Shown piece by piece: positions 1 through 10,802 of a DNA stretch of 64,000 nucleotides. How positions within the stretch are numbered: the first letter of the stretch is position 1; each line of letters begins with the position of its first letter. Below the pieces are notes generated by a model. That model did no database searches. It was not told the origin of the DNA and saw only the letters and a program-made list of their open reading frames with translations. Both the position numbers and the translations under genes were made by a program. The DNA comes from Gymnogyps californianus. Lineage: Eukaryota > Chordata > Aves > Accipitriformes > Cathartidae. The stretch spans positions 24,521,001 to 24,585,000 of the forward strand of contig NC_059478.1 in NCBI RefSeq assembly GCF_018139145.2. Reading direction: 5' to 3'.

Positions 1-1848
1 ACTCCATCACTGTGACTCTGTCAGCAGCTCACACTCTGGCCCTTTGCTGGAGACCTGAGTTCATTTTACTTGGGGAAATGGTTTGTTTTGTTTCCTGTCT
101 AGATACAAAATAGGGGTCCGAAGTTTTGGGAGCTTTAACAAGGTAAGCAGCAAAACAGCGAACCCAGCAGCTGGGGGTGGGGAAAACCCTGCCAAAGAGC
201 TACATGTTGACATTTGAAACGACTGCAGACACTAACTTCAAGAAGACAGATGAAAATATGTATAACTAGCCTTCTTTACATAGTACTTCGTTGTATTTAT
301 CTCTGTTACCCTTAGAGCCACCTGCTTTTACCTTATGAAGGGTCATCTATCCCAAAGAGACACAATGCCTTGAAGTTTAAATAATGCCCATAGCAAAAGT
401 GAGTGATGTGTGAACACGCCATCAGCAACAGAGGAAAAAGCAAGGGATCAGGCTGGTTGGGAGCACTGTTTTTGCAGGCAGTCAGGTCTAGATACCTCAA
501 AGTCAGGGTACAAAGCGAGGGTTTATAAACCACGAAAAAAAGCTTTATCTCCTGTATAAATTGTGGTGGTGCCAATTCTTAAGTTGTTTTTCCTTTAATA
601 TTATATTCCTAATGATAAAGTAAGTATTTTTACTAAAAATACATAGGAATTTATTCTCCTTAATTCTGACTAGAATTTCAGATTGTATACAGGGATTTTT
701 TTCTACTAAAAGGTTTCCCACCTAAAATGCTTACCCGGGCTGAAAAAGACAAATCCAGATCCTCATTAACATTCCTACACGGCAAAATATGCAGTCCATA
801 AGCACTTTGCAGTATATTGAACTACCCCAAGTCAAGAAGGCTGCAATAATTCAAGCAGGCAATGCTGTTCCATCAGGGGCTGCTGTTTGATGTCAGCAAG
901 ATTTGTATTCCAAGTTACTTGAAATTTCCTCAGCTTTGGGTTTCTAGTTTTGAGTAGAAGTTCTGAATAACTTTAATGTCATGAAAGTCATCATTGCTGT
1001 TAATGCCAGAGCAGTTTGTTTTTTGAAGGGAAAAAACTTTGTCCCTGAGGGGTGTTTTAACAAAAGCACAGCTAAATACATAGCATTCCCTTAGAAATCA
1101 GTGTGCCCAAGAGCAAAGCTGTGTGTCTGCTTGGGTGTTTTCAGAGTGGGATGCACTTCCACAGCAGAAACTCCTCCGAGTCAGTGAGACCGCAGTACTG
1201 CTGAGCCGTACCCCGGCTGCACAGCCCAACCTCTTCCTTTACATTGGCATTGCAGGGCAGCTTGCCTTCTGGATGGGCCAGTTTGGGGAATTACATCAGG
1301 TGGAGATTGTTCCTTTGGTTTTTTTGAAAATTATTAGCTGGCTTAATTCCCTAAACAATGTCACTGCAGGTAGGATGAGCAGTGTAAGCTCTGGACTGGG
1401 GTTGGAGCATGAGACCAGTTTCAGTTCGCTTAAACGGTCGTGGAGCTGCATGCTCTGTTTCAGCACAGTCTTGCAGAATCCAAGTAGGATATCCCAGGAG
1501 TGATGGGATGTTAAAATATTAATGCTTAGTTTGTAACTCTAAATTTGCAAGGACAGTATATTTCGGTTTTCTTTTCCAAAGCCTCCAACCCAATTTAAAT
1601 CGCAAGAGTGGATATGCAGAAATGGTTTGCGTTATATTCAATGAAATCATTTAAAAAGCTTCTAATTAAACTGTTGTCACTTGATATAAAGCTTCGTAAA
1701 TGCTTGTGATTAAGAACTGCAAGAGTTAACGTTTGCTGCTGTAACAGCTGCTTACAGGGAGCTCTTGCCTGACAGTGATTGCTGTATCATCATCATGCAT
1801 GAGTGTAAGTGGGAATCCATGACAGTGTCTTCTCTGGTTGCCCTGCAG
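1..1848 (+). other. ST3GAL3: ST3GAL3 intron, 3' end (window enters mid-intron)
   Basis: This is non-coding sequence upstream of the first visible ST3GAL3 exon. It ends in a pyrimidine-rich tract and a CAG acceptor at 1846-1848. The preceding exon, expected to encode the start of sialylmotif L (the GNGG-containing part), is not in this stretch, so it lies before the window. The 126-codon open frame at 1123-1503 resembles no protein I know and I treat it as chance. I see no clear transposon here. Confidence 0.8.
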
Positions 1849-2035
1849 GTTGAACTCGGCTCCAGTGAAGGGCTTTGAAAAAGATGTGGGTGGCAAGACA
1901 ACTCTCCGGATCACATATCCTGAAGGTGCAATCCAGAAAATGGAGCAGTATGAGAAGGATTCCCTGTTTGTTCTGGCGGGATTCAAATGGCAGGATTTCA
2001 AGTGGCTGAAATACATTGTTTACAAGGAGAAAGTG
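1849..2035 (+). CDS. ST3GAL3: ST3GAL3 coding exon: end of sialylmotif L and following region
   Basis: ST3GAL3 is a type II Golgi membrane enzyme that transfers sialic acid from CMP-Neu5Ac in alpha-2,3 linkage to Gal-beta-1,3/4-GlcNAc chains of glycoproteins and glycolipids. This exon is 187 bp. Its first base completes a split Arg codon; it then encodes 62 residues starting LNSAPVKGFEKDVG, the C-terminal half of sialylmotif L, which contacts the CMP-sialic acid donor. It ends ...FKWLKYIVYKEKV. The frame matches the human protein nearly residue for residue (about human 187-248 of 375). The acceptor CAG (1846-1848) and donor GTAAGA (2036) are canonical, and the exon ends in phase 0, as does the next exon's start. 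No frameshift or stop is present. I am very sure of the family. The closely related ST3GAL paralogues differ in this stretch, and synteny with ARTN and IPO13 supports ST3GAL3. Confidence 0.97.
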
Positions 2036-3739
2036 GTAAGAACACTGTCAGCTGACATTGTGAAGGTCACCTAATTAGAAACAGTGGGCAGACATGATGT
2101 CACAGTCATATTTGCTACGTTTTGGTCTGAGGAGAGTTCCTCTGTGTGTCCTGCTGCATTTAAATGAAGGCTTTTTTTACCTCCATGGATTTCAGCTTTA
2201 ATTAAATATGTTTTACAAAGACATCTCTCTGTAACCTGACCTTGCATCACAGATGAGGCTTTCTATTCAAGATTATGTTAGTGTGTACTATGAACAATGA
2301 ATTTAATTTTTATTTATTTTAAAGAGTATATAAAAGGACCAGCTTTTGCATGGATTTTATGGACCCTTAGGATTTAAGAGCAGAGAAAGGAAAACAGCAA
2401 TGGCAAGGGGAAGAAATGGGAGTTTGGGGATAAGGATGTGATGGCACAGGAGGGGAGGAGGAGACAGCAGCAGCACAACTTGTTGAAAAGGCTACAATCC
2501 ACAGACTTAATGTGACCTCCTGAATAGCACAAGCCATTATATTTTGCTCAGTTATTGCTGTACTGAGATTCATGATTTGTGTTTGGCTGAAGTATCACCC
2601 AGAAGAACAAGTCTAATTTTAAAACACTGAGATGGTGAATCTGCCGCTTTCCCCATTTAAATATTTTGTCCCAATCAGTTGCATTAGTGTCCTTCTGAAG
2701 TACCATGGACCTGTTCCTAGTCAGGGTTGTTCTCTGTAATTCACCCATCCTAAATGGAATCAGGTTGTAATCGATGACTTCTCATTCAGTGGATGGTTTG
2801 TCTTTATCTGTTGTCATGAAATCCAGAGTAAACGCCCTCTATTTGGGTATAGTTCTTGTTTTACAAATCTTATGTCACTGTTCTCAATTGTTCTTTAATG
2901 ATTTTTCAACAAATAACCAGACAAACAGATTAATGTTCAAAGGATGGGATGTTATATTGTGTGTTTAGAGACAGAGAGAGGAGGTTGGCGGCTCACCCTG
3001 TGCAGAATGAAACTGTGTGGGAATATAATTGTATACGGTTGTTACATAGATGGCCTTAAGGGCTCATACTTCGCTTTTGTCTCACACTGGCACCAACTTG
3101 CAATTATTTTCCTGGTACCAGACAGATGAAGTTACCTGTCAGCCTCTGGGCAAGCACAAGTGGGCTTTCGTAACATGAATAATTGAGTCAAAAGTAATTT
3201 TCTTTGGTTTATGTCATGCTCTTGTTCTTCATTCTGGGCAAGGGAAAGCCCTGGCAGTGTCAGTGCCCTGCAACCTGAATGCAGTTGTAGGGACTCCTAG
3301 TGTTTAACTTGAAGTTCAAAGAATGGACTGGTTTGCTGCAAAACAAATTGTATTTCCACCTGATGCTTGCAGTCATGCGGTCATCACTAGATTCTAATGT
3401 GGTATCCCCTGCTCTTGGAAAGATGCAGCGAATAGTTTGTTAAAACTTGCTGGAAGACTGGGGAGAGTAATTGCAGTAATCTTAACTGAGTGCTTCAGTG
3501 CCCAGCTTGGCAGAGAGCAGAAAGAACTTGAGCTTCTTGCATTGCATGTTACTTCAGTGCTCTTGTGGTTGGCTCCTTATCCTTCATTTCTTTGGAATAA
3601 ACACTCCATTTTTTTCAGTTCTTGTAGGTGATGTTTTCCAGATCTCTTAATTCCTGTTGCTCTTTTGAATGCCTGCAGTTGATTCATCTTTTTCTTAAAG
3701 AGCAGTGCCCAAAAATTTATAAAGTACAGGAAATAGAGA

Positions 3740-4770
3740 GGAGCAAACAGCTACTTCACTAGCCTTGCAGTCCTCATTCTTTATACATCTGCTGTTTTGA
3801 CTGCCTTGTCCACAGTGGCATGGGACTGAAGGTGAGTGTCCAGTTCCTTGAGACTCCAGATCTCAGGAAGAACTGAAGAGCAGCTACCTTCCCAGCTCCG
3901 CACCCTGTGCTTGTGTCATTGAGTCTTCCTGCCAAAGAGCAGCACCGTGCACTTGTCCCTACCAATTCTTTCTTCCAGAACACTTCTCCAATTTGCCAAG
4001 TTCCTTTGGAAGAGCTTTCCAGCATACCTGCCATTCTTTCTGGATTCATGTCCTCTGCAATTTAATAAACATAGTTTTTACTCTGTCGTCCAGGTTGATA
4101 ATGAAAACACTAAACAAAGTTGGTTCCTAGGCAGATCCCAAAGTAATAACATCCTTCCATTTCTACAGTGAGCCCACTGAGAACTCCTCCTGGATAGTTT
4201 TTTGGCCGCTTCTGAACTTGTATCACAGTAGTATCATTAATAACATTTTTTTGGTATGTTTGTGAAAGGGGTATGTCAGAAGCCTTACTGAATTCCAGTT
4301 CATGTCTTTTTTCTCCCCATGATACTTTTTTCCCTGTGTAAAGAAATACTTTTTTTTCCCCCCCCAATAATGATTCACTCAACAAATCCACCTGGGTTGC
4401 TACTCAGTCTTTGTTGTTTTTTTCAAGTGCTTACAAATAATCCTGCTGTTCTGAGAATCGAAATCATAAATCAACTCTCTTCACTTTTTTTGCCTTCTTA
4501 AGGCTAGGCACTACTTTTGTCCATTTTTCAGTCCTTTGACACCCTACCTGTTCTACACAAGTTCCCGAAGGGAATCATTGCTGGTTTTTGAGGCTGCTGA
4601 GCCAGTTCATTGAATACTTTAGGATGCAGTCCAGGTGACTGTAAAACATCTGTCTTGTCCTCTCTAGTCTGATCTCTCTCTATTTGAGGCTGAGATCTTG
4701 CTGTCACTGGCTTTAGCTGCAAGCAGGTGGCAAGCACAGCTGCTTTCTCTAGTGGAAATCGATGCAAAAA
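3740..4770 (-). repeat. Decayed CR1-like LINE fragment, antisense to ST3GAL3
   Basis: Read on the minus strand, the stretch follows the reverse-transcriptase region of the old CR1-like LINEs common in bird, crocodile and turtle genomes. On the + strand the order of recognisable phrases is the usual antisense one: a phrase about 4085-4140 (TTGATAATGAAAACACTAAA, then a block ending AGATCCC), then about 4280-4300 (AGCCTTACTGAATTCCAG), then about 4425-4445 (TCAAGTGCTTACAAATAATC), then about 4590-4650. The copy is full of substitutions and indels and has no coding capacity. The family assignment is from memory of the pattern; boundaries are approximate. Confidence 0.55.
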
Positions 4771-5699
4771 GTGCTGTCTCTTAGCTAGAAGAAATGACCT
4801 GATGGAGAACTAACAGTGCTATGGGAATAAGACGTAGGCGTCTGTTTGTTCTGGTAGTGAGTGTTAGTATTTTTATCAGTGTGTGGTAAGTTCAAAATGA
4901 CAAAAGCCTGCCCAGTGCTCTCTGTGGAGAGTTTCTGTCTGTCTCTCAGCTGATTTTCCAGAGAAAAGACAGTTTCTTCCTTTCCTGGATTCGTCTAGAG
5001 GCACTTGCTTGACCTAGGAGCTCTGTATGCCACTGTTGCTTATTCCTTATCTGACATTAGGCCTGTCCCTCTGCAAGACTTCATCCCTGCTGCAAACCAG
5101 TGATTACAGTCAGGAGTCTGACCTCAGGACAGAGATAAGGGAAATGGAAGCATCCTGCTAAAGAACATGACTGCTGTGGAAGTGCACACATTCCCTCAAA
5201 AAAATGGGCCGAACTCTGCCCTCTGATGTTTCCTTTGCCCCTGAATGTTGATGGCAACTGCATGTGTCCATGGTACAGTCACAGGTGGGGTATGAGACTT
5301 TCTGAATTCCTTCAGACACCAGACCTGGAGCTGCTCGGACCTGCTTGACCAGAGATTCTGGGCCAGGTACTAGGATCCTTGCTTAGTCCTCTCAATTAAG
5401 TGAAATCAAAGGGAGTTTATCTGAGAGTAAATGAAAGGCAAATGGCTATTTATTGCTGGGGTCAGTGGTCAGATAAGCTTATTCTCCCTGCAGCTGAGAG
5501 GGATTTGCTCTGTGTTATGTTAGTCTTTTGGCAGCACTTGCGTACTGAGGAAGGGATAAGTGTTTTGTAGAGAGGAGGATTTTCAGGAGATGTTATAAGG
5601 AAAAAGAATCAGTGTGGTGCAGAAGCAGCAGCAGAAAGGTGAGGCAGAGGATTTGATGTGTTACGTTAAGTTTGGTGCAACAGCCTTCCGGAGATCTGT

Positions 5700-6200
5700 G
5701 TGATGCCTCGGTGCCCTGGGAGGCACTATATCCAGAAAGAGGAGCACTGGAATGTGGACCAAAGAAAAAGTAAAAGCTCAGCTTCTTTTTATTTCACACT
5801 AAAACAGAAATATCTGGAAGCAAATAAAAACTTGAGAGAAAAGATTAATCTAGAAAAAGGACAGGTTTGGCTAAATATTCAACATCAACAGCAAAACAAA
5901 GGTAGTCTCCATCATAGAGTTCTGGGTGAGCTGGCACTCAAAATTGCAAGTCTTGTAGCAAGTTAGGGCAGTACTGTATCACTGGAGAGTATAGACCTGT
6001 ATTTAAGAAGGGAAAGGTGGGTGAATCTGAGTGACTAAAACCCTAGTAATCTGACTTCAGTCATTTGACAAGGATTAGAATAAACTGAAGGAGAAAATAA
6101 TTGCGCTTGTTGCAAGTAAATGGGGGATAGGGAGTGTGGGATGAAGAAAGGTGACATGGTGAGCAGAGGGGAGTATTGCACCATGCTGACCTAATATGTC
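5700..6200 (+). repeat. Decayed CR1-like LINE fragment, sense
   Basis: Around 5918-6080 the order of words matches the sense strand of the same old LINE family: a 'GTGAGCTGGCACTCAAAATT' block, 'GCAAG...GTAGCAAG', a 'TATTTAAGAAGGGAAAGG' block, a 'GACTTCAG...' block and 'AAACTGAAGGAGAAAATAAT'. It lies in the opposite orientation to the fragment at 3740-4770 and is interrupted by stops. The open frame of 88 codons at 5700-5966 overlaps its left edge and is probably a by-product. The left edge is uncertain. Confidence 0.5.
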
Positions 6201-9200
6201 AGTGTACAAGTGGAAAGGAAGTGGGCTGGAGTCCCACAGCCTGCAGTCGCATGAACCCATGATTATTGCAGAGAGGTCACAGATGTGAGTTGTTCGTGCA
6301 TCTGTGGTGACTGGTCTGGCAGTGCTGACTTGCAAGAGCCTGCTTGACACTTCCAGGCACCCCTCCTCTGATGAAACGGCTGCTGCTAGTGCATCCCCAG
6401 AGGTGGGTTACTCATGGACAGTCACTCAGAACAGTTACACTCTCTCCTGGACTGTTCTTTTTGCCAAGAGACATTACCCATACCTATTGTGATCCACCCT
6501 GCCTGCTTCCCACTGTTGTACCGTCCTGCATCACCCCGGGTCTCTCAGTGACAGAAACTCTTCCTGAATACCCAAAGTACCAGAGGAATTACAGGGGGAG
6601 GGAGGTTTGGCCATATACTGCTCTTCTCTATTAAAATAATGGTCAAAAGCTGAAGGTTTCTTTATTGCGTGGAGAGTAGATGCTTCCTGAAACAGAGGAA
6701 TTTACAAGCACGAGTTATGCAAACCAGCCATCACAGCCTGGCACTGAGGCTGATTGCAGGGTGGTTTTTTGCCCATCATTAGTGAATAAGAAGGACCTCT
6801 CTTGCTTGCTAGGGTTCACTTCCCTGAACTTCTGGCACATGGTGGTAAAGCAGCCAAGTGAGGGCAAAGGTTTCACTAGAAATTGGCAGCTCACAAGCTT
6901 CCTTCTCATGTAGTAATGAGCCTGCGGACGCTTCCAGCAGGAATCTCTGCAGGCTTTGCCAGGACGTCACTTGTGCAGTAAGTGCCTGCGGCACCTTGAA
7001 GCTCTCTTTGATAGTGAAAGTCACAGGAGCGAGTAAGCACCTGCCTGCGAGCAAGGCCAAGTTCAGTTGTCAGTGCCTTGCAGGGGCATGCCTCTGACAA
7101 CTGGCACACGGCAGTGATGCCATCTGAAGAGCAGTCATCATCCATCAGATGTTGAGACTCCAGCAGTGAGCACAACATAACCCCTCCTCCTTTGTCACAG
7201 CATGTGACTGCTGCTTGTGGAGATCTTGTGGATGTGGCAGCAGTGGAGATTTTTTTTTAACCTTTTATTTGGGAACTACATTTCTGCTTTAAGTCAACAG
7301 GTTATTTCTAGTCCTGCTAAAATGTATGTTACGATACCTTCCTGCCTTGATCAGCCTGTGTTACTGTGCTAGAGCCAAGGCCGAACTGCTGCCAGAGCCG
7401 TCACTGTCTGCTGAGCTTTTGTTTAGAGCTTCTCTTCTTCCATTAGTTAATGGCCTTGTCATGCTATGTGTTTGCTAGGGCAGACTGTGAACGTCACAGC
7501 CTCGTAGTACACTGCAGATTCCTCAGATTCTGAAATAGCCTTGCCTATGGGCTGTTTTGCATCCCTGAAAAAAAACCTGAGGAGCCACCATGCTCCTCCT
7601 ATCAGCTTGAGGAAAATAGTGAGGCTGTGAATCTGTTCTTGCTGTCCACCACCAGGTAAAACTTCGTCCACATGCATGTATTTTCACCTTGTTTGGAACT
7701 TGAGCCCAGCACTTGAGCAGGCAGTTTCTCTGGGTCTGGGCTAGGGAGAGAGAACCTGCTTTTTCCAATGCTGTCACGTGCCTTTGGTGACAAATGGAGT
7801 GGCCACTGCCACTGGCAGTTTCAGTCCGGAGTCTGCTTCTGGATTGCAAATATTTTCTTTCCCTTTCCTCCTCCCAGGGGCTTGTTGCTTTAAAACATTT
7901 TGTTTACAGTTGGTATTTTCAGGTTTTAAAGGACTGTGAGAAAGACTCTTCCTCTGGTTTTGGTGGAGCTGTAAATCCACCGCTAGTTGTCTTAATGCAT
8001 TATGAATGCAAAGCTTGATTACAGATTTGTGATCCCTGATCCTGTGCTGAGACAGAGCCCTAGCCCATCTGCTTAGAGTTATGCCTGGGTAGGCATTGTC
8101 TTGTGTCCTCCTGCTCTCCTTGGACTCTGGTGGAAGGGGACAGAAGCTGGGCTTGCTGCTCCATCATAAATGAGAAGAAGCTTTTGAATTGGGAAGTCAG
8201 CTTAAGGGTTGTCCCATTTCTTTCACAAATTTGAGTTTTCACCTAAATAGCCATTTATAACTAATCCCTTCAGAAGTATAATATAGGAAGGCATGGCTGG
8301 TGAGTAAGGCAGCCAACGTGCATAAAGAACATGATGAGGCTTGCACTGGGGAAGAGGCAAGAAAGCCTTTTCAGTGGTGATTGTCCTGTGGTCCTACCAC
8401 ATGGTGCAAAAGGCCATTTCCACTCACAGTGTGTGGCGGGATTTTAGGAGGAATTGATAGCAGGGAATACCTTCTCACATCATCAGGATGGTTCAGTGCC
8501 TCAGTCAAGGCAACTGAACCATTACTAAATGTTGAGGCAGAGAAAATGCCATGTTATAAAGTGAAAACATGAGGCAGACTCTTCTGGCTTCTACCAAGTC
8601 TCTGACTGAGAAGAAGAGGTGGGAGAGTCTGCGTGATGTATTCTGTGGAGAATATTCCGTATTCCTTTGTCAGAGAGTAGCTGGGAGTTAGTTTGTCTTT
8701 CTGGGATGATTTTTGGGACAATGCTGACTTTTTTTTTTTAGGTTTTGGTCTCTCTCTGGCTGTGCAGAAGGCTAGTCCATACTGCCTGAGGGGTTGTGCT
8801 TCCACGGTCAGGACGTGCTCCCTCAGTGCAGTGCATTGGTGGGAGCGGCCCAGGGGAACCAAGGAAGACTTGCATATGAAAAAGTAAATCCTTCTCTGTG
8901 ACTGGCCTAGGAGATCAGAGCCATTTCCAGAAGACACAAGGAGAAGTATGAACACAGGTGCCCTATGAGAGAAGGTGAGCCAGGTTTTTTCCAGCCATGG
9001 TTAGAAGAGAGGCTGGAAAATATATAGGTGTGCTATATAAAATCTTGTCCCTGCTGACGAGAAGAGGGAGAAGACCTTAGTTCTGTATTATATAGCTTTC
9101 AACAAGCTTTCAGGTGGCACTGTGGTGAGGACCATAGAGGAACCTCAGTAGAGAAATGACTACTACAGTTTGCAGCATGGGCCTTGAGGGAGACTTCCTG

Positions 9201-10045
9201 GCCAGATTCCCAAAGGAAGGTTGTCGGTATGGAAAGTGCAGGCTGGAGCTTGTCCTTCATACATACCTGCATGCAACAGCATAATAAGATTAGGCAGGTC
9301 ACTACATAGCTAAGAGCTGTTCCCACCCAGGCATACTTAGTGTGTCTGTAAGTACACTGTCAGGCATCAGCTGGTGACAGGGGCTGCTCTGATGCCCTTG
9401 CAGTCTGCATTCATGGCATTTAATATTATCAGATGGATGCACACTGACAATAAAACTTGTCCACCCGGATTGGATAGTCATCAATATCCGCAAGTCTGTA
9501 GCCACATTCACCTAAGCTTCTAGGGCAGATGAAGAAAATAAAAAATAGCCGTAAGTACACTATTTTCTGGATGAAAAAATTCCAGGTATCAAAAGTTTGC
9601 GGAATATCTATATCTGTAGGAATAACATCATTGATTACCCCAATTTTAGACAGTTTCTCCTTAAAATTCAAACAAAAATTGTTGGTGTGCCTGCCCTTCC
9701 AGTCATTCCCACACCATGCATGGTTTTAGTCCTTTTTTTGTCCCTTGCTTTGCTTGCTATTACCTAACTCCAGTCTTCCTTGCCCTATACTTCCTATGAA
9801 AAGATGAGAAGCATTTACTCATGCTAGGCTTCGGTATTCCTTAAAGAACCTTTATCCCATATCTGCCAAGACAGCATCATCTTGATTTTTTGGCTCAGTA
9901 ATCCTGGCTGTGACATGAAAATCAGAGAGCTCCAGTCAAATTTTTATTCTTCTTTAGTTCCTTTTCCTTCACATCATTCTTAAATGCAGAGACCCAAGCA
10001 GAATTTACCCCCTGAAGAGATTGAATCATTGCCTTAGTAGGACAT

Positions 10046-10650
10046 TGTGCTGGTTTTGACTGGGGTAGAGTTGATTTTCTTCATAGTGGCTAGTGTGGGG
10101 CTGTGTTTTAGATTTGTGCTGGAAACAGTGTTGGTAATACAGGGATGTTTTAGTTACTGCTGAGCAGAGCTTACACAGAGTCAAGGCCTTTTCTGCTTCT
10201 CGTATCACCCCACCAGCGAGTAGGCTGGAGGTCCACAAGAAGTTGGGAGGGGACACAGCTGGGACAGCTGACCCCAACTGACCAAAGGGATATTCCTTTG
10301 GTCATTCCTGACCATATGACGTCATGCTCAGCATATAAAGCTGCGGAAAGAAGGAAGGGAGGGATGTTTGGAGTGATGGCGTTTGTCTTCTCAAGTAACC
10401 ATTATGCGTGATGGAGCCCTGCTTTCCTGGGGATGGCTGAACACCTGGCTGCTGATGGGAAATGGTGAATGAATTCCTTATTTTGCTTTGCTTGTGTGCG
10501 TGGCTTTTGCTTTACCTATTAAACTGTCTTTATCTCAACCCACGAGTTTTCTCACTTTTACTGTTCCGATTCTCTCTCCCATCCCAACGCAGGAGGAGTG
10601 AGCGAGCGGCTGTGTGGTGCTTAGTTGCCAGCTGGAGTTAAACCAAGAGA
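10046..10650 (+). mobile_element. Solo LTR, avian ERVL-type endogenous retrovirus (older copy)
   Basis: A 605-bp element begins TGTGCTGGTTTTGACTGG and ends GTTAAACCAAGAGA; its final CA has mutated to GA. It is flanked by the direct 5-bp duplication GACAT (10041-10045 and 10651-10655). A 5-bp duplication is typical of class III (ERVL) insertions. Inside are a perfect CRE palindrome TGACGTCA (10317-10324), a TATA box (10334-10340) and an ATTAAA poly(A) signal (10518-10523), as expected of U3 and R. No internal viral genes flank it, so it is a solo LTR left by recombination. It aligns along its length with the element at 15047-15624 but is clearly more diverged. Confidence 0.88.
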
Positions 10651-10693
10651 GACATCCTTTCTGGGATTGCCTCACCATCCTGCTTTATCCTGA

Positions 10694-10715
10694 GACAATT
10701 TCTTCTAAAATTGTC
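10694..10715. repeat. Short inverted repeat, 8-bp arms
   Basis: GACAATTT (10694-10701) and AAATTGTC (10708-10715) are perfect inverse complements separated by six bases. On its own this is weak. It is listed because it sits 8 bp before the much larger hairpin at 10723-10802 and just after an LTR insertion. Confidence 0.6.
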
Positions 10716-10722
10716 ATCTTCT

Positions 10723-10802
10723 AATATCTAGGAAAGGACAGCAACTGTCAGTTGGATGTCTGCTGCCATCCAGCTGACAGTTGCTGTCCTTTCCTAGATA
10801 TT
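10723..10802. repeat. Near-perfect 36-bp-stem hairpin (8-nt loop)
   Basis: The left arm at 10723-10758 and right arm at 10767-10802 are inverse complements over 36 bp with one difference (T10752 versus G10773). The loop TCTGCTGC spans 10759-10766. If the + strand, which is the ST3GAL3 sense strand, is transcribed, the single difference becomes a tolerated U-G pair; on the minus strand it would be an A-C mismatch. The length is in the range of a microRNA precursor, but stems this perfect are more typical of a recent inverted duplication or a mobile-element terminus. No flanking duplication is obvious. Function is unknown. Confidence 0.85.

Noticed and set aside
1123..1503. 126-codon frame before the first visible ST3GAL3 exon
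   Set aside because: It does not match the expected preceding exon (the GNGG part of sialylmotif L) and shows no similarity to ST3GAL3 or other proteins I know.
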